This document shows positions 6,484 to 13,159 of a stretch of 13,159 nucleotides of DNA, piece after piece; positions within the stretch are counted from its first letter, which is position 1, and every line of letters starts with the position of its first letter. The translations under genes were made by a program, and so were the position numbers. The stretch is taken from assembly GCA_003641795.1 (NCBI GenBank), contig QNAP01000024.1:1-13159 (forward strand). The letters run 5' to 3'. The notes under the pieces were generated by a model that was given only the letters and a program-made list of their open reading frames with translations, was not told where the DNA came from and did not search any database. Origin of the DNA: Thermotogae bacterium (GTDB lineage Bacteria; Thermotogota; Thermotogae; UBA12178).

Positions 6484-7325
6484 GATTACTGTTCGTGGGA
6501 CATGTTTCCAAAGACTTCAACGTCGCCAACAAAAAGAGACAGCTCATGCCGGGCGGAGGGGTCTTTTATGGTAGCATCACAGCGGCAAAACTCGGTGTCC
6601 AAACCGCTGTCCTGACCAAATGTGCTACCATAGATAGACCTCTCTTTTCACCCATGGAAGAAGCAGGGGTGCATGTTACCTATGTAGAAAGCGATACTAC
6701 AACGAGCATCGAGAACATCTATACCGGACCGAATCCAGATGAAAGAACGAGCCAAATGCTCTCAAAAGCCTCTCCCTTTGACGAAAGAGACTTGACGCAA
6801 TTGGAAGCGGATGTGATCCACGTGAATCCTCTCTGGTATGGAGAGTTCTCTGAGAAACTCCTTCCCATTGTGCGAGAGAAAACATCTTTCCTTGCAGGTG
6901 ATGCTCAAGGATTTCTGAGAAATGTCGATGAAACCGGAGCAATGATTTACAGAGATTGGCAAAAGAAGCGGGAATGCTTACAGTATTTCGATCTCTTCAA
7001 AGTGGACGCCAAAGAAGCGAGGATCCTTACGGGCGATAACGACCTCAAAGAGGCTTGTAAAATCATCCACAGTTGGGGTGCACGCATGGTAATAGCTACG
7101 CATTCTGACGGGGTCTATCTCTTCGATGGAACTCGATTCTACGAAAGCCACTTCGAAGGTTGGACTATGGAAGGTCGTACCGGACGAGGTGACACGTGTA
7201 CTGCTGCCTTCTTGGTGGCTCTATTGGACTTGAAAAAGGATGTCGGCGACGCAACGAATTTTGCGGCTCGGATAACCTCGGAAAAGATGAGGTATCCTGG
7301 GCCGTATTTAGGTAAAGCTACGTAA
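6480..7325 (+). CDS. PfkB-family carbohydrate kinase, TM0415/IolK-like
   Basis: A 281-residue cytoplasmic kinase that transfers phosphate from ATP to a sugar or sugar-acid hydroxyl. The N-terminal strand VGHVSKD is followed by the PfkB glycine motif PGGG (24-27). The C-terminal signature GRTGRGD (232-238) ends in Asp238, the expected catalytic base. Stretches such as NPLWYGEF, DAQGF and LFKVD agree with what I remember of TM0415, the kinase in the T. maritima inositol locus; that match is from memory and not checked. The start is GTG 6480, inside the previous stop (GTGA), with GGGAGGCG 9 bases upstream. It is the last enzyme of the CUT1 operon; the next gene follows within 21 bases, so transcription probably continues. 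The substrate is unproven: a keto-sugar acid or related compound is suggested by context. Confidence 0.9.
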   Translation: MRLLFVGHVSKDFNVANKKRQLMPGGGVFYGSITAAKLGVQTAVLTKCATIDRPLFSPMEEAGVHVTYVESDTTTSIENIYTGPNPDERTSQMLSKASPFDERDLTQLEADVIHVNPLWYGEFSEKLLPIVREKTSFLAGDAQGFLRNVDETGAMIYRDWQKKRECLQYFDLFKVDAKEARILTGDNDLKEACKIIHSWGARMVIATHSDGVYLFDGTRFYESHFEGWTMEGRTGRGDTCTAAFLVALLDLKKDVGDATNFAARITSEKMRYPGPYLGKAT

Positions 7326-7346
7326 AAGTACGAGGAGGTGAGCTTT

Positions 7347-8339
7347 GTGAAAAAGCTGGGTTTTGTAGTTCTGGTGTTGGCTCTTTTGGCTTCCACAGCT
7401 TACGCAGCCCAGGTACTCCACATGTACACAGCACTTGACGGTAACGAGTGGCCTATCTACGTGAGAGCTTTCGAAAAGGCTACGGGTATCAAGGTAGAAG
7501 TTGTGAGGATGTCTTCCGGTGAGGTGCTCGCAAGGGTGGAAGCCGAAGCGAAGAACCCACAGGCGAGCATATGGTTTGGTGGTCCTGCGGTGGATCAGAT
7601 CGCCGCGAAGAAGAAAGGGCTTCTGGAGCCTTACAAGTCTCCAAACGCATGGAGCATGCCTTTAGCATTCAAGGATCCAGATGGTTACTGGACGGGATTT
7701 TATTTTGGGGCCATTGGTTTTGCCAGTAACACCGAACAACTCAAAGAGCTTGGTGTTGAGCCTCCAACATCATGGTACGACCTCTTGAAACCTGAGTTCA
7801 AGGGTCGAATATCTCTCGCATATCCATACACCTCCGGTACCGCCTACACGGTACTGGCTTCACTGGTTGCATTGATGGGTGAAGACGAGGCCTTTGAGTA
7901 TTGGAAAAAGCTCCACAAACAGATTCACCACTACAACAAGTCGGGTTCCGCCTGTGTGACGCAAGTGGGTCTTGGTGAGGTGACCGTGGGTATCGCTTTC
8001 GCTCACGATGTCATCAAGAAGGGTATAAGTAAAGGATATCCTGTGACGCTGAGCTTCCCAAAGGAAGGCACGGGATACGAAGTTGGTGCCATGTCGATCA
8101 TAAAGGGTGGCCCTGAGCCAGAGCTCGCCAAAAAATTCATCGACTGGATGCTCACGGCGGAAGCGCAGAATCTTATGAAGCAGTGGTATCGCATACCGTT
8201 GAACCCGGATGCGGAGGTTGCTGAAGGTTCTGTGAAGATGGGAGACGTTAAGGTAGTACCCATGGACTTCGACTATTTCGGTCGCGAGAAAGACAGGCTT
8301 ATCGAGCGTTGGAAAAACGAAATCGAGTACGGTTCCTGA
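7347..8339 (+). CDS. AfuA/FbpA/PhnS-class ABC transporter substrate-binding protein (COG1840 type), probably not iron-binding
   Basis: A 330-residue secreted binding protein. I chose GTG 7347, not GTG 7338, because GAGGAGGTGA (7332-7341) sits 5 bases upstream and the product then begins with a clean signal peptide (MKK, hydrophobic core, cleavage after AYA at residue 20). The MYTALDG opening and the tail (AKKFIDWMLT..AQ) fit the class that binds ferric iron, aminoethylphosphonate or sugar phosphates. Where iron-binding FbpA proteins carry a Tyr-Tyr pair after the GEV segment, this protein reads GIAFAHD (215-221), so ferric iron is unlikely. PhnS-like phosphonate and AfuA-like hexose-phosphate binders are the better analogues. 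A stem-loop separates it from its permease. Confidence 0.88.
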   Translation: MKKLGFVVLVLALLASTAYAAQVLHMYTALDGNEWPIYVRAFEKATGIKVEVVRMSSGEVLARVEAEAKNPQASIWFGGPAVDQIAAKKKGLLEPYKSPNAWSMPLAFKDPDGYWTGFYFGAIGFASNTEQLKELGVEPPTSWYDLLKPEFKGRISLAYPYTSGTAYTVLASLVALMGEDEAFEYWKKLHKQIHHYNKSGSACVTQVGLGEVTVGIAFAHDVIKKGISKGYPVTLSFPKEGTGYEVGAMSIIKGGPEPELAKKFIDWMLTAEAQNLMKQWYRIPLNPDAEVAEGSVKMGDVKVVPMDFDYFGREKDRLIERWKNEIEYGS

Positions 8340-8351
8340 ATCTGCGATGTT

Positions 8352-8375
8352 GGCGGATGTCGTTGGGCATCCGCC
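8352..8375 (+). terminator. Intra-operon stem-loop after the third operon's binding-protein gene
   Basis: GGCGGATG (8352-8359) pairs perfectly with CATCCGCC (8368-8375). A T·G wobble and a C-G pair can extend the stem inward, closing a GTTG loop. A pyrimidine-rich run CTTCTCTGTCTTCT follows, without a pure T tract. It lies 12 bases after the stop and before the permease ribosome site, so it probably acts as a partial terminator or message stabiliser. Confidence 0.72.
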
Positions 8376-8408
8376 CTTCTCTGTCTTCTGAAATGAGAGG
8401 AGATGGGT

Positions 8409-10085
8409 ATGTACACGTTCAAGCAGATCAAGCGAATATGGAATGAACCGGTGCTTTTGGCAATGATCGTTCTCGTTGTTGTCCTGCTGATCGTCTTTGT
8501 GATTTACCCTATCGCGATGGTCTTTTTCAAGAGTCTTCAGCCGACAGGCGAAGGTTTCGATCTGAGTGTTTACAAAGCGCTATTCACGAAGAAATACTTC
8601 CGGGCTCCCTTCTTCAACAGCTTGAAGCTGGGCGTGAGTGTGGCAAGCGTTGGAGTGCTTGTAGGATATATATTCGCTTACGCTATAACACGTGTCAACA
8701 TACCTGGAAAGGTATTCTTCAGAACTGCGGCTTCTTTTCCTATCATTTCACCACCTTTTGTCATAGCGCTGGCGGCGATATTGCTTTTTGGAAGAAATGG
8801 ATTCATCACTCATCAACTTTTGAAAGGCAAGCTGAACGTTGAGATCTACGGTTTCTGGGGCTTGTTGGTAGTGGAAACGTTGGCTTATTTTCCTACCGCC
8901 TTCATGACGTTGGAAGGAATTCTGCAATCCATAGATCCGGCCCTTGAGGAGGCGTCTCTGAGTCTGAAAGCCAGTAAATGGAAGACCTTCTGGAGGGTCA
9001 CTTTTCCTCTTTCCATGCCGGGTATACTGGCATCGTGGCTCTTGGTCTTTTCTCAATCTATGGCGGATTTCGGGAACCCATTGATCCTCTCTGGGAATTA
9101 TCACGTGCTAAGCGTTGCCGCGTATCTGGAAATCACAGGATCGTACAGAATTCCATACGGTTCCGGACTGGCGATACTTTTGCTCATCCCCACACTTATA
9201 GCCTTTTTTGTCCAGCGCTACTGGCTATCGCGCAAGTCCTATATAACGGTTACAGGCAAACCTTCCGCTATGAGAATCCTCGAACCAACGAAATGGGTTA
9301 AGGCTATATTCACATTAGTATCCGCTTTCCTCGTGGGAATAATCTTTCTCTTTTATGGAACGGTTTTTTACGGATCGTTCACAAAACTTTGGGGTGTGGA
9401 TCACTCACTCACTCTTGACAACTACCGGTATGTATTCGATATAGGCTCGGAATACCTAAAAGATACCCTTTTCCTTGCGACGATAGCAACACCCTTTTCG
9501 GGTGTACTTGGCATGATCACCGCTTACTTAGTTGCACGAAAGGAATTTCCAGGAAGACGTGTGGTGGAGGCTCTGTCACTCCTCACGTTTGCCGTTCCAG
9601 GGACCGTTGTGGGCATCGGCTACCTGCTGGCCTTTAATCAAAGGCCTTTGATGCTCACTGGAACAGCTTTGATAATCATCTTGGTCTTCGTGTTCAGATA
9701 CCTGCCGGTGGGTGTTCAAAATGGCGTGGCCGCGCTCTATCAGATTGATCCAGCTATCGAAGAAGCTTCACTTGACTTGGGTGCCAGTAGCTACAGAACT
9801 TTCTGGAAGATAACCATGCCCTTGATGATGCCGGCTTTCTTTGCAGCCCTCTTCTATACTTTTGTCAAGAGTATGACGGCCATCAGTGCTGTGATCTTCG
9901 TGGTATCTGGCAAATGGCAGTTGATAACGGTTGCCATATTGGGTTCTGTTGAAAACAGCGACTTGGCACAAGCAGCCGCCTTCAGCTATGTGCTCATAGG
10001 TTTTGTGGTGATAGCGATGTTCCTCTTGCGGTGGATAACGAACTTATTCTCATATCAAGAACGCATCAGGAGGGCGAGAGCATAG
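8409..10085 (+). CDS. Fused double-length ABC permease of the AfuB/FbpB/PhnV type
   Basis: A 558-residue membrane protein made of two consecutive permease domains, so one chain supplies the whole pore. Each half has its own EAA docking loop: EEASLSLKAS...TFPLSMPG (from residue 180) and EEASLDLGAS...TMPLMMPA (from residue 451). The first helix is at about residues 15-40; the second half begins near residue 296 with another long hydrophobic helix; about twelve helices are expected. The start is ATG 8409 because AGGAG (8398-8402) is 6 bases upstream; ATG 8403 would directly abut it. The stop overlaps the next GTG (TAGTG). The length is typical of the fused ferric/phosphonate/hexose-phosphate transporter permeases. 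The substrate follows the binding protein and is unknown. Confidence 0.93.
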   Translation: MYTFKQIKRIWNEPVLLAMIVLVVVLLIVFVIYPIAMVFFKSLQPTGEGFDLSVYKALFTKKYFRAPFFNSLKLGVSVASVGVLVGYIFAYAITRVNIPGKVFFRTAASFPIISPPFVIALAAILLFGRNGFITHQLLKGKLNVEIYGFWGLLVVETLAYFPTAFMTLEGILQSIDPALEEASLSLKASKWKTFWRVTFPLSMPGILASWLLVFSQSMADFGNPLILSGNYHVLSVAAYLEITGSYRIPYGSGLAILLLIPTLIAFFVQRYWLSRKSYITVTGKPSAMRILEPTKWVKAIFTLVSAFLVGIIFLFYGTVFYGSFTKLWGVDHSLTLDNYRYVFDIGSEYLKDTLFLATIATPFSGVLGMITAYLVARKEFPGRRVVEALSLLTFAVPGTVVGIGYLLAFNQRPLMLTGTALIIILVFVFRYLPVGVQNGVAALYQIDPAIEEASLDLGASSYRTFWKITMPLMMPAFFAALFYTFVKSMTAISAVIFVVSGKWQLITVAILGSVENSDLAQAAAFSYVLIGFVVIAMFLLRWITNLFSYQERIRRARA

Positions 10086-11179
10086 TGGCGTATTACGTTG
10101 AAGTAAGAAATTTAGTGAAGGTGTTCAAAAGCCATGCTTCCAGATCTTCCACAGTCCGGGCGGTGGACGGGATCAGTTTTGGCGTGCGCGAAGGTGAGCT
10201 GATCACGCTTCTTGGTCCTTCAGGTTGTGGAAAGACAACGACTCTTCGATTGGTTGGCGGGTTCGAAATACCCACAGAGGGAGACATTTTCATCGATGGG
10301 GTGAGAGTTAACGATCAGCCTCCCAATGCAAGGCCCACATCCATGGTTTTCCAGAGCTATGCACTCTTTCCACATATGACCGTTTTTGAAAACATCGCCT
10401 ACGGCCTGAAAAATAAGAGATTGCCATCGGACGAGATAAAAACAAAGGTGCTTGAAACATTGGAGATAGTTGGGCTCCAGGAACTTGAAAAGCGTTATCC
10501 CGGGCAACTCTCCGGTGGACAACAGCAGAGAGTTGCCCTCGCAAGGGCCATAGTTATGGAACCAAAGGTCCTCCTCCTAGACGAGCCCTTATCGAATCTG
10601 GACGCCAAACTCAGAGAGCAAATGAGAGTTGAGCTGAAGAAACTCCAGACGCGACTAAGGATAACGAGTATTTACGTGACTCACGACCAATTGGAAGCTA
10701 TGACCTTATCAGACAGAGTCGTGGTTATGAAAGATGGGAAAATCGTCCAAATAGATTCTCCAGAAAGGATTTATCGCTTCCCCACCAACAAGTTCGTGGC
10801 CGGCTTTATAGGAAAGGCGAACTTTTTGAAGGGAAAGATTGGAAAGGTCTGGGAAGAAAGTTGCGAACTGGTGATGACGAACGGAATGAAACTGGAAGCA
10901 GACCTTCCTAAGGGACACAATTTCGAGGTGGGAGAAGAAGTTCTGATAGTGGTCCGGCCAGAAGGAATATCCTTCTGCGAATCCAGCCAGGCCCACATCG
11001 TGGGGCACGTGATTTCGCGTATTTACACCGGAGGAGCTGCGAGCTTCGAGGTTGAAACGGATCAGGGAGTTATGACGGTGGAAGTGACCAACCCGCTTGC
11101 CTTGGCACTGCCATCAATAGACGAGAACGTTGGATTGAGCTTCAGCCGGACGGCGGTAGCGGTGGTGAAGGCGGAATGA
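10085..11179 (+). CDS. ABC transporter ATP-binding protein of the PotA/FbpC/AfuC type
   Basis: A 364-residue cytoplasmic ATPase that drives the fused permease upstream. Motifs are complete: Walker A GPSGCGKTT (44-52), Q-loop Gln90 in VFQS followed by YALFPHM, signature LSGGQQQ (142-148), Walker B VLLLDEP (162-168), D-loop NLDAK, switch His200 in VTHD, and a C-terminal TOBE domain with VRPEGI. I prefer GTG 10085 over an upstream in-frame ATG at 10031: AGGAGGG (10068-10074) is 10 bases before it, and the longer form would overlap the permease by 55 bases with a non-homologous leader. It is the intact counterpart of the frameshifted CUT1 ATPase and the closest candidate to substitute for it. The stop overlaps the HAD start (ATGA). 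Confidence 0.93.
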   Translation: MAYYVEVRNLVKVFKSHASRSSTVRAVDGISFGVREGELITLLGPSGCGKTTTLRLVGGFEIPTEGDIFIDGVRVNDQPPNARPTSMVFQSYALFPHMTVFENIAYGLKNKRLPSDEIKTKVLETLEIVGLQELEKRYPGQLSGGQQQRVALARAIVMEPKVLLLDEPLSNLDAKLREQMRVELKKLQTRLRITSIYVTHDQLEAMTLSDRVVVMKDGKIVQIDSPERIYRFPTNKFVAGFIGKANFLKGKIGKVWEESCELVMTNGMKLEADLPKGHNFEVGEEVLIVVRPEGISFCESSQAHIVGHVISRIYTGGAASFEVETDQGVMTVEVTNPLALALPSIDENVGLSFSRTAVAVVKAE

Positions 11180-11994
11180 AACTTTTGGTGACCGATCTGG
11201 ATGGAACTCTTTTAGACGAAGAGCACGAGATCAACGACGAAACACTGCTTCTTTTGAGGCAATTCGAAGCGCTTGGATACGGGGTAACCTTTGCCACAGG
11301 ACGCAGCATCCCTGCGGCTCTTCCTCATATCGAGCGTGCGCGAATAAGACTCCCCGCCATTCTTTTCAACGGATGCATGATCTTCGATCCGATAGCATTC
11401 AAACCGTTGAAACTTCACGTTATGAGGCGTCACACAGCAATGAAAGTCATCAAAGAGGTATCCACAGACGTTTCACTCCTTGTCTTTTCCAAAGAGAACA
11501 TCTACGCCGTGAACCCCGTAGAAGACTTGAACGGATACTTGAAACGAGATGGAATTGTGTGTGAATTCGTAGACGGTTTCCGAGAAGTCGATCTGAGGGG
11601 GGTCATAAAGATTCTGCTCGTGGGATCTCGAAAAAGGCTCGACGAGCTGTTCGAACCTCTCAAATCGAGCTTGCACGATGGCGTATCCGTAGTGCGTTCC
11701 GAATCGGATTTAATAGAGGTTCTTCCACGAGGCGTGAATAAAGGGACAGGTTTGACTGAGCTCTCCACGCTTTTGAAAGTGCAACCTTCTGATGTAATTG
11801 CCGTAGGAGACAGCATGAACGACATCGAAATGCTTCAAACGGCTGGATTGGGAGTGGCTGTAGGAAACGCTCGAGAAGAGGTGAAGAACTGCGCTGATTT
11901 GGTGATGAAAGAAGAAAGATACAAAGGATTACAGGAATTGCTTCAAATCATAAAAAGAGGTGTGCCCTGTGAAACGAGCAAAACTCGGTATTAG
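11176..11994 (+). CDS. HAD-superfamily Cof-type (class IIB) sugar-phosphate phosphatase
   Basis: A 272-residue cytoplasmic phosphatase with all four HAD motifs: DLDGT with nucleophile Asp7 and acid Asp9, Thr41 in FATGR, Lys189 in RGVNKG, and GDSMND (211-216), whose acids bind magnesium. The cap between motifs II and III is of the large C2 type usual in Cof/YidA-like enzymes, which dephosphorylate sugar phosphates and related compounds with broad specificity. The ATG overlaps the ATPase stop, and the C-terminus overlaps the next gene by 26 bases, so it is tightly coupled to the importer. This supports, but does not prove, that the importer brings in a phosphorylated substrate. Detoxification of stalled sugar phosphates is an alternative role. 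Confidence 0.92.
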   Translation: MKLLVTDLDGTLLDEEHEINDETLLLLRQFEALGYGVTFATGRSIPAALPHIERARIRLPAILFNGCMIFDPIAFKPLKLHVMRRHTAMKVIKEVSTDVSLLVFSKENIYAVNPVEDLNGYLKRDGIVCEFVDGFREVDLRGVIKILLVGSRKRLDELFEPLKSSLHDGVSVVRSESDLIEVLPRGVNKGTGLTELSTLLKVQPSDVIAVGDSMNDIEMLQTAGLGVAVGNAREEVKNCADLVMKEERYKGLQELLQIIKRGVPCETSKTRY

Positions 11995-12796
11995 TGGTGC
12001 CACCACGATGCCGTACGATCTTTTCACAGAGGTAAGAGTTTTAGGAGAATCGAATGTGAAGTATCTGGAGATATGGAAAGATAAGCTCTTGAAAGTGGCA
12101 GCATCTGGGAAGCTCGGCGAACTAAAAGAGCTGGCGCAAGATCAAGGAGTCATTCTTTTCGATATCAACTCTCTTGGCGATGCCACCATGCCGAAAGACA
12201 CGGAGAAAAAGATTGAAGAGTGTAAAAGGCTTTGTGATATCGCTTGTCACCTTGGTGTTGGAATGATAACGGTATGTCCGAGCTTTCTAAAAGAAGCACT
12301 GTCCGAAGAAGTAGTGGTTTCGAGGAGCGTGGAGACCCTCGCCAAACTTTCAGAGGTGGCTGAAGAGTTTGGGATCAAATTGGCATTCGAGTTTCTCTAC
12401 TTTTCCAAGAGTTCTGTGAGAAGTTTGAGTGCGGCTAAATACTTGGTGGAAACGATCAATTCCAAGCATTTGGGATTATTGATCGACAGTTGCCATCTTA
12501 TTCTTGGAGGATCGTCTTTGGAGGAACTCGAGCACACTCCAAAAGAGCTCGTATTTTTGGTCCACATAGATGATGTGAAGGAAACCAAATGGGAACCAAG
12601 AGATGAGGATCGTGTGATGATGGGGGATGGCATATTGCCACTAAAAGGTTTTCTGAAGGTTATTTCAAAAATGGGCTATGATGGCCCCATAATGGTGGAA
12701 ATATTCAGCGAAGAACTCTGGAAAAAAGACTCGAGGACAATTGTAGAAGAGGTTGTCGAGAGATTTCGAAAGCTCGAGGCGGAGGTGACATTGTGA
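11969..12796 (+). CDS. TIM-barrel sugar phosphate isomerase/epimerase (AP-endonuclease-2 family)
   Basis: A 275-residue cytoplasmic enzyme of the divalent-metal TIM-barrel family. The expected acidic and histidine ligands are in place: Glu141 (FEFLY), Asp173 and His176 (IDSCH), His199 (LVHIDD) and Glu244 (MVEIF), with MGDGILP before the last. I chose GTG 11969 (MKRAKLGIS) because AGAGGTG (11955-11961) is 7 bases upstream; GTG 11960 lies inside that site. It overlaps the HAD gene by 26 bases and the next isomerase gene by 4. It differs clearly from the isomerase at 5587. Substrate and product are not readable; likely roles are interconversion of keto-sugars or inosose-type intermediates derived from the third importer's substrate. 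Confidence 0.9.
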   Translation: MKRAKLGISGATTMPYDLFTEVRVLGESNVKYLEIWKDKLLKVAASGKLGELKELAQDQGVILFDINSLGDATMPKDTEKKIEECKRLCDIACHLGVGMITVCPSFLKEALSEEVVVSRSVETLAKLSEVAEEFGIKLAFEFLYFSKSSVRSLSAAKYLVETINSKHLGLLIDSCHLILGGSSLEELEHTPKELVFLVHIDDVKETKWEPRDEDRVMMGDGILPLKGFLKVISKMGYDGPIMVEIFSEELWKKDSRTIVEEVVERFRKLEAEVTL

Positions 12797-13159
12797 AACT
12801 CGCTTTGGTGATCAGCACAGGAGACGCTTCTTTCGACGCTTTGGCATTCAAGGGTGACCTGATCAACGGAGTGAAAATGGCTAAAGAAATCGGTTATGAC
12901 GCTGTGGAAATAGCCGTGAGGGATCCGCGGTCTGTGGACGCTGAAGAAGTAAAAAAACTGCTCGATGAACTCAAAATGAAAGCTGTAGCCGTGGGAACAG
13001 GACAGGCATTCTTAGTTGAGAAGCTCAACATGGTGGATCCTGATCCTGAGATAAGGAGGAAAACCGTTGAACGCCTCAAGCTCCATACGGATTTTGCCTC
13101 GGTTTTCGGAGCATTTTTGGTTATCGGTTTCATACGCGGTTGGAGGAGAGGGAGATCCA
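12793..13159 (+). CDS. Second tandem TIM-barrel sugar isomerase/epimerase, 3'-truncated by the window edge
   Basis: The frame is open from GTG 12793 to the window end, giving 122 residues of a protein whose family averages about 270-290. GGAGGTGA (12781-12788) lies 4 bases before the GTG, and the start overlaps the previous stop (GTGA), so it is coupled. Visible features fit the N-terminal half of the barrel: strand MKLALVIS, then MAKEIGYDAVEIAVRDP, a helix of EEVKKLLDEL type, strand AVAVGTG and strand LVIGFIRG. The metal-binding residues lie beyond the edge. It is probably homologous in fold to its neighbour but diverged in sequence, and could act in the same pathway. Annotation beyond family is not possible from the fragment. 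Confidence 0.8.
   Translation, partial: MKLALVISTGDASFDALAFKGDLINGVKMAKEIGYDAVEIAVRDPRSVDAEEVKKLLDELKMKAVAVGTGQAFLVEKLNMVDPDPEIRRKTVERLKLHTDFASVFGAFLVIGFIRGWRRGRS

Noticed and set aside
7338..7346. GTG 7338 as the start of the third-operon binding protein
   Set aside because: It lies within the ribosome-binding sequence itself; GTG 7347 gives correct spacing and a standard MKK signal peptide.
10031..10084. Upstream ATG start for the third-operon ATPase
   Set aside because: It would overlap the permease by 55 bases and add a leader unlike the family; GTG 10085 has a good ribosome site and starts at the conserved first strand.

Overview
The window looks like a stretch of a Thermotogales chromosome (Thermotoga/Pseudothermotoga type). 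The reasons are dense plus-strand operons, strong GGAGGTGA ribosome sites, frequent GTG starts, 4-bp stop/start overlaps, GC near one half, solute-binding proteins with ordinary cleavable signal peptides and no lipobox, and a PfkB kinase that reads like the Thermotoga maritima TM0415 family. The assignment is inference from sequence character; no search was run.

Layout, all on the plus strand: (1) 1-1204, the end of a CUT2 (ribose/fructose-type) importer: a permease cut by the window edge and a single-domain ATPase. (2) 1295-7325, a CUT1 importer (solute-binding protein, two permeases, MalK/UgpC-type ATPase) followed by a TIM-barrel sugar isomerase/epimerase and a PfkB kinase. (3) 7347-13159, a third importer of the AfuABC/FbpABC/PhnSTUV class (binding protein, fused double-length permease, ATPase), followed by a HAD phosphatase and two more TIM-barrel isomerases, the last one cut by the window edge. 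No RNA genes, insertion sequences or CRISPR arrays are visible, and no gene-free stretch exceeds about 90 bases.

The genes make sense as a carbohydrate-uptake and catabolism island: three importers of three different classes, plus cytoplasmic enzymes that isomerise, phosphorylate or dephosphorylate what is imported. The order of operon 2 (importer, isomerase, kinase) recalls the T. maritima inositol locus (inoEFGK beside TM0415/TM0416), but the dehydrogenase and ring-opening genes of that pathway are not in the window. In operon 3 the binding protein lacks the tyrosine pair expected of ferric-iron binders and the operon carries a HAD phosphatase, so a phosphorylated organic substrate is more plausible than iron.

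Three points deserve attention. The CUT1 ATPase gene is split by an apparent one-base deletion just after the Q-loop, leaving an ATGA stop/start junction. A perfect 7-bp hairpin hides the Shine-Dalgarno of the first CUT1 permease. Both downstream operons carry a strong stem-loop directly after the binding-protein gene, which probably sets high binding protein against low permease expression.
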